DNA of 26,091 bases. It comes from Clostridiales bacterium UBA1774. GTDB lineage: Bacteria; Bacillota; Clostridia; Oscillospirales; Oscillospiraceae. Numbering within the stretch: position 1 is the stretch's first letter; the number at the start of each line of letters is the position of its first letter. The notes beneath the pieces were generated by a model. The model was not told where the DNA came from. It worked only from the letters and a program-made list of their open reading frames with translations, and ran no database searches. The DNA is taken from positions 1 through 26,091 of the forward strand of contig DCGQ01000045.1 in NCBI GenBank assembly GCA_002314635.1, written 5' to 3'. A program made the position numbers and the translations under genes. Shown piece after piece: positions 22,302-26,091 of the stretch.

Positions 22302-23555
22302 TTACCAGTCCGAATCCCAGTCGGAGGAACCGCTGTCCCAGCCACTGTCCCAATCGCTGTCCCAATCGCTGTCCCAATCGCTGTCCCAGTCATAATCGGA
22401 ATCATCGTCATCGCCGTCCCAGCCGCTCCAACTGCCCGAATCATCGTTATCATAGCTGCGGGAGGAGTAGCTGTGGCTCTGATAGGAGTCGGCATAAATG
22501 CTGCTGTCCTCAAAATCGTAATACTGGGTGGACTCGTCCCATACCGGGGTGTAGAAGAAATCCTCGGCCAGTATGCCGTGCTGCAGCGAATCCGGCGTAT
22601 CGTCGGAGCTGACCCAGTCGCCGCAGCCATCGTCCCAGTAATACCAGTCCCCGCTGTCATAGTTGGTGGCATGGTAATAGGTCACGCCGCCGTAATCGTA
22701 ATACCCCGCGTCCACCAGATAGTCGTTTGCCGCGTCTGACCATTCCAGCAGTTGGGAGGAATAGGCCTCGCTGTCATACAGCGTCTCCGGAATCTCCGCA
22801 AGACCGCCGGAATAATACGGCTTTGCGCTGCGCCGATGCCGCAGAGCTTCTGGCACGGAGGCTTCCGCCAAGCCATACCAGCCGCCGTCCTCCGGGATGA
22901 ACCATGCCTGCCCCTGACCGAAGGTCTCGTCTGTCAGGCAGTAATAGTCCTCGCCGTCATACTGGTAATATCCCGGCTCCGAAGGCGGAAAGAGAATGTC
23001 CGCGACCCGGATCCCGGCGGCGGCGAACAGGCTGGAAGCCGTGTACAGCAGGATATAGAGCAGGAGCGCCGAGCGGATGGGGTGCCGAAGCTGCCGCCGC
23101 AGCCATGTTTCCTTTTTCTGTGCGCCTCCGTAAGACCGGGCGCTGCCGCCATTCCGCGCAGACGGCTTGGAACCGGCGGAAGCGGCCTTTTTCTGCTGGA
23201 TGATCTCCTGCTTCAGGCGCTGATACAGCTCGTTCACCGCATAGGCCTCGTCCGTACCCTCATAGCGCACGGTGCGGGACCCGTCGCTCTTGTTCTTGTA
23301 TACCACAAAATTACCGGTTCTGTCGTCCCGGTAGATGCCGAAGGCCCGGGCCTTCCGGTAATCCACGCCGATGAAAAAGCGGGTGGTTTCATAGGGCGGC
23401 AGTCCCCGATCCCGATACCACTGTTCCAGCTCCGCAATGGTCTTCGGCTGTTTGGAGGCGGTGCGCTTTACACCGGAGCTGGGTGCGCCGCAGTGGGGGC
23501 AGACGGTTTCCGTATCGTTGAAGGCGGTGCCGCAGTATTCGCAGAAGATTTTCAT
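22302..23555 (-). CDS. Zinc-ribbon membrane protein with a DSDW-repeat tail
   Basis: This 417-aa protein has an N-terminal zinc ribbon (CEYCGTAFNDTETVCPHCG; C5, C8, C19, C22) followed by a ~60-residue domain with FIGVDYRKARAFGIYRD and FVVYKNKSDGSRTVRYEG, then a basic linker and one membrane span (~161-182, SALLLYILLYTASSLFAAA). The ~235 residues after it are extremely rich in Tyr, Trp, Asp and Ser, ending in tandem DSDW units. With an N-terminal cytosolic zinc ribbon and the positive-inside rule (basic residues before the span), the tail would face outside. An AAGGA site lies 9 nt before the ATG. Function is unknown; proteins of this general type are common in Clostridia. Confidence 0.88.
   Translation of the reverse strand: MKIFCEYCGTAFNDTETVCPHCGAPSSGVKRTASKQPKTIAELEQWYRDRGLPPYETTRFFIGVDYRKARAFGIYRDDRTGNFVVYKNKSDGSRTVRYEGTDEAYAVNELYQRLKQEIIQQKKAASAGSKPSARNGGSARSYGGAQKKETWLRRQLRHPIRSALLLYILLYTASSLFAAAGIRVADILFPPSEPGYYQYDGEDYYCLTDETFGQGQAWFIPEDGGWYGLAEASVPEALRHRRSAKPYYSGGLAEIPETLYDSEAYSSQLLEWSDAANDYLVDAGYYDYGGVTYYHATNYDSGDWYYWDDGCGDWVSSDDTPDSLQHGILAEDFFYTPVWDESTQYYDFEDSSIYADSYQSHSYSSRSYDNDDSGSWSGWDGDDDDSDYDWDSDWDSDWDSDWDSGWDSGSSDWDSDW
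22333..22392 (-). repeat. 12-bp tandem repeats encoding DSDW
   Basis: Five 12-bp units of form CTGTCCCAATCG (plus-strand view) run from 22333 to 22392; the three central ones are identical. They keep the reading frame and encode Trp-Asp-Ser-Asp units, so copy number can change without a frameshift. Confidence 0.9.
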
Positions 23556-23588
23556 ATTCCGTTTTCCTTTCGCGGTTTTTCCGCTGGT

Positions 23589-23617
23589 ATTGTACTGCGT
23601 CCGGCATTTGGTGACAA
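23589..23617 (-). promoter_or_regulatory. Promoter of the zinc-ribbon membrane protein gene
   Basis: Minus strand TTGTCA (23617-23612), 17 bp, TACAAT (23594-23589), ~34 nt before the ATG. Confidence 0.72.
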
Positions 23618-23760
23618 GGGATTTTCCGCTTCATTCCTCTGTTTTTTGTAGAATCCCGGCTTTTTCTCTCCGTTTTCTCGGATTTTTTACTTTCCGGTTG
23701 CATTTTCATTCTCCGTGTGGCAAGATACAGAAAAAAGCTAAGGAGAAGGGAAAGAGGATC

Positions 23761-24567
23761 ATGATGATGAGCGTATCGCTTCCGTTTCGGGAGCTGATCG
23801 AAGGAACCGGACTGGGATCCGACGCATTTTTGCAGCAGTTGAAGGACGCGGGCGTGGGCAGCATCGAGCTTCGCGCCGTGCTGGGCATGACGGAGCCGGA
23901 AACGGTGCTTTCCGTGGCAGAGCGGATCTGGAGCCGGGGTCTGCGTGTCTCCGTCCACACCGCGCCGTGGACAAGGGAGTCCGCCGTGAAGGACGTATTC
24001 ACGCCGCTGACGGGACTGCTGCAGGCTCAGAAGCAGGATTCGGTCATTCTGGTGCTGCACCCGGTACGGGGTGACGATCTGGCGGACACCAATCGGCAGA
24101 TGATGGATGAGCTGACCGCCTATCTGAAACAGAATCGCTTCGGCGCAAAGCTGGCGCTGGAGAACAACCGGAAAATGCCGGACAAATCGGAAGGGGACAG
24201 CGCCGCGCTGGTGGCGCAGGTCATCCGGGATGCGGACCCGGCTTACGCGGGCATCTGCTTCGATTTCGGCCACTACGCATGGTGTACCCGGGTCTGGGAG
24301 CAGGATGCGCCGCTGCTGCCGCCGGAAGCCTTCACCAGCCGGGTGATCCACACCCATATCCATGCGCTGGCCGGGGCAGACCGGCGCTATACCACCCATT
24401 TCCCCCTGCAGTACGGTACGCTGCCTCTGCAGGCGTATCTGAACACCTTCCGCGCCGGGTACACCGGTGTCTGCAATCTGGAGCTGGAAGCGGAGCGCTT
24501 TACCGACCTGATGCGCGGAGAGGAAGGCATTCTGGGCAGCCTTCCGGTGCTGAAAGCCGCGCTTTGA
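23761..24567 (+). CDS. Sugar phosphate isomerase/epimerase-like TIM-barrel protein (AP endonuclease family 2 fold)
   Basis: Three ATG codons in a row open the gene (23761, 23764, 23767); AAAGAGG and AAGGAG lie just upstream and any of the three could serve. The 268-aa protein shows the xylose-isomerase-like barrel with metal ligands in their usual order: E134 (LALENN), D168 and H171 (CFDFGHYAW), H197 and H199 or H201 (HTHIHALAG), and E241 (NLELEAER). Relatives isomerise or epimerise sugars and inositols, or are DNA repair nucleases; the short length and lack of nuclease signatures favour a sugar enzyme. It is probably co-transcribed with the small lipoprotein 37 nt downstream. Confidence 0.88.
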   Translation: MMMSVSLPFRELIEGTGLGSDAFLQQLKDAGVGSIELRAVLGMTEPETVLSVAERIWSRGLRVSVHTAPWTRESAVKDVFTPLTGLLQAQKQDSVILVLHPVRGDDLADTNRQMMDELTAYLKQNRFGAKLALENNRKMPDKSEGDSAALVAQVIRDADPAYAGICFDFGHYAWCTRVWEQDAPLLPPEAFTSRVIHTHIHALAGADRRYTTHFPLQYGTLPLQAYLNTFRAGYTGVCNLELEAERFTDLMRGEEGILGSLPVLKAAL

Positions 24568-24604
24568 CGCGAAATCGTCGAGCTTTGCCGTCCGGAGGTA
24601 CCTG

Positions 24605-25093
24605 ATGAAAAGAGTTCTGCTTTTCTGTCTGCTCTGCCTGCTGCTCACCGGCTGTTCTGACCTGAGCGAAGCCGCCCCCGGCTGGCCGGAGCGGATCACC
24701 GGCAGCGGGGATGACAGCGTGACGCTGGCCTTTCGGGGCGAAACATGGGTTCAAAGCGGGGTGGACAGCGTCAGCGGTCTGAATGCGTTGCTGTTTCAGC
24801 CCCAGCCGGGGCAGACGCTGGCAGTCACATGGCGAAAGCTGGGTCGGGGAGAAATCGAGCTGATGGCCGATTACATCGGCGATTCCGCGGAGCAGACCGG
24901 GTTCTGGGAGACGAATTACGAGGAACCCTCCGCCGCCGTGTGCTATCTGGAGCTGGATTCGATATGGCTGGAGCTGAAAGCCTACTGTCCCGGCGCGGAA
25001 CGGTCGGAGCTGCTGGCGCTGCTGGATGGCTCCGTAACGGTCTCCCTGCCGGAGCGCGGGGAAGCGTGTCCTTCGTCCCGGAATGCGGCGTGA
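24605..25093 (+). CDS. Small lipoprotein, unknown function
   Basis: This 162-aa protein begins with a clear lipoprotein signal (MKRVLLFCLLCLLLTGC; lipobox LLTGC, lipidated C17). GGAGG lies 6 nt before the ATG. The mature part (~145 aa) is beta-rich (DSVTLAFRGETWVQS, TLAVTWRKLGRGEIELMADY, VCYLELDSIWLELKAYC) and has no recognised family. It sits 37 nt after the isomerase-like gene and is followed by a strong terminator, so the two form a short operon. Confidence 0.85.
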   Translation: MKRVLLFCLLCLLLTGCSDLSEAAPGWPERITGSGDDSVTLAFRGETWVQSGVDSVSGLNALLFQPQPGQTLAVTWRKLGRGEIELMADYIGDSAEQTGFWETNYEEPSAAVCYLELDSIWLELKAYCPGAERSELLALLDGSVTVSLPERGEACPSSRNAA

Positions 25094-25120
25094 TTTCTGT
25101 ATGATGACAAAGACGAAAAC

Positions 25121-25163
25121 GGGTGATATCCGGTGTTCTGCCGGGTATCACCCATCTTTTTTG
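25121..25163. terminator. Strong terminator between convergent genes
   Basis: A 13-bp stem with one G-T pair (GGGTGATATCCGG at 25121-25133, CCGGGTATCACCC at 25141-25153) and a 7-nt loop is followed by ATCTTTTTT on the plus strand. The minus side has GTTTTCGTCTTT, so it can also end the glycerol kinase transcript. Confidence 0.9.
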
Positions 25164-25165
25164 CC

Positions 25166-26091
25166 TTATTCGCTCCAGTTCCGGCTGCGGCCCACGGCCC
25201 GGTTCCAGCCTTCCAGCAATGCCTTGCGCTGCTGCTCCTCCAGTTGGGGGCGGAACACGGTGCCCGCTGCCGCTGCCTGCGGCTCCTCCTGCTGCCAGAA
25301 CCCGGCAGCAAACCCGGCCAGCATGGCAGCGCCCAATGCAGTGCTTTCCGGATGGGGCGGACGGATCACCGCCGTACCGGACACATCCGCCTGAAACTGC
25401 ATGAGAAAATCGTTTTTCGCCGCGCCGCCGTCCACCCGGAGGGCGGTGATTTTTTCTCCGATGTCCGCCTCCATGGCGGAGATCAGCTCCGCGCTCTGGT
25501 AGGCGATGGATTCCAGCGCGGCACGGACGATATGCTCCCGCTTCGTCCCCCGGGTGATGCCCACGATGGTGCCCCGGGCGTACATATCCCAGTAGGGTGC
25601 GCCGAGCCCGGTAAAGGCGGGCACGAGGAAAACGCCCCCGGTGTCGCTCACCGCTTCGGCAGCCTGCTCGCTCTCGGCCGCCGTTCGGATCAGCCCCAGC
25701 TCGTCCCGGAGCCACTGGATCACCGCGCCGCCCACAAACACGCTGCCCTCCAGCGCATACTGCACATTCCCCACGCCGGCGGCAATGGTGCTGACCAGCC
25801 CGTTTTTGCTCTCCACGCAGGTGCTGCCGGTGTTCATCAGCAGGAAGCAGCCCGTGCCGTAGGTGTTCTTCGCCATGCCTTTCTCGAAGCAGCCTTGGCC
25901 GAAAAGCGCGGCCTGCTGGTCGCCCGCCACGCCCGCAATCGGAACGGACGCGCCGAGGAGGGCGGCGTCCGTTGCGCCGAAGTCGCCTGACGAAGGACGC
26001 ACTTCCGGCAGCATGGACGGCGGGATGTTGAGGATGGAAAGGAGTTCGGCGTCCCACTTCAGCTCACGGATGTTGTAGACGAGCGTGCGCG
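25166..26091 (-). CDS. glpK: Glycerol kinase, C-terminal part (5' end outside window)
   Basis: The frame runs off the right edge; about 308 residues of a usual ~500 are present. The sequence matches GlpK closely: TLVYNIRELKWDAELL, then PSSGDFG, GVAGDQQAALFGQGCFEKG, KNTYGTGCFLLMNTG, AFTGLGAPYWDMYARG and the FGGY signature VDGGAAKNDFLMQFQAD. The enzyme phosphorylates glycerol to glycerol 3-phosphate with ATP in the cytosol, the first step of glycerol use. The ATP-binding and FGGY C-terminal domain is complete; the N-terminal domain is cut. It ends just after a shared bidirectional terminator. Confidence 0.96.
   Translation of the reverse strand, partial: RTLVYNIRELKWDAELLSILNIPPSMLPEVRPSSGDFGATDAALLGASVPIAGVAGDQQAALFGQGCFEKGMAKNTYGTGCFLLMNTGSTCVESKNGLVSTIAAGVGNVQYALEGSVFVGGAVIQWLRDELGLIRTAAESEQAAEAVSDTGGVFLVPAFTGLGAPYWDMYARGTIVGITRGTKREHIVRAALESIAYQSAELISAMEADIGEKITALRVDGGAAKNDFLMQFQADVSGTAVIRPPHPESTALGAAMLAGFAAGFWQQEEPQAAAAGTVFRPQLEEQQRKALLEGWNRAVGRSRNWSE

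Noticed and set aside
18484..22377. A 1297-codon open frame on the minus strand opposite the tandem-kinase gene
   Set aside because: It is the shadow of a GC-rich gene: no domain pattern, Leu/Arg/His/Gln-rich composition, and the plus strand has clear motifs, ribosome site and terminator.
22333..22392. Short regular repeats considered as a CRISPR array
   Set aside because: Units are 12 bp with no spacers and are translated in frame as DSDW repeats.

Overview
The window looks like a fairly GC-rich Firmicute (class Clostridia, probably a gut Oscillospiraceae/Ruminococcaceae-type bacterium). The reasons are the DUF4428 protein, a Clostridia-style multidomain flavodiiron protein, large sugar-binding lipoproteins, G-rich Shine-Dalgarno sites and sigma-A-type promoters. 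This placement is inferred from gene content only. No rRNA, tRNA or CRISPR array was seen.

Left part (1 to about 8100) reads as a mobile or plasmid-like module. It opens with the C-terminal end of a VirB4-type conjugation ATPase carrying a long acidic tail, then a small unknown gene and a strong terminator. Next come a regulator with two different helix-turn-helix ends and, on the minus strand, a replication protein with an archaeo-eukaryotic-primase-like core and two C-terminal helix-turn-helix units. Upstream of that gene lies an array of seven iteron-like repeats phased at 21 bp (one step is 24 bp), followed by a 14-bp perfect inverted repeat. This is a convincing candidate replication origin. 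A DUF4428 zinc protein and a tyrosine recombinase follow, and a cluster of repeats sits just after the recombinase.

Middle part (8136 to 12822) looks like ordinary accessory metabolism: a GNAT acetyltransferase, an orphan sugar-binding lipoprotein with a perfect consensus promoter, and, divergent from it, a flavodiiron protein fused to a flavin reductase domain and two rubredoxin domains.

Right-middle part (12956 to 22251) is the most unusual. Four plus-strand genes encode an unknown 425-residue protein, a winged-helix/Rep-like protein behind a possible attenuator, an ~805-residue coiled-coil protein and a 1345-residue protein with two tandem kinase-like domains of the HipA/PI3K/actin-fragmin-kinase type. 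I do not recognise this set as a described system.

Right end (22302 to 26091) holds a zinc-ribbon membrane protein with DSDW repeats, a divergent sugar-phosphate isomerase/epimerase-like protein, a small lipoprotein, and the C-terminal part of glycerol kinase, which runs off the window.
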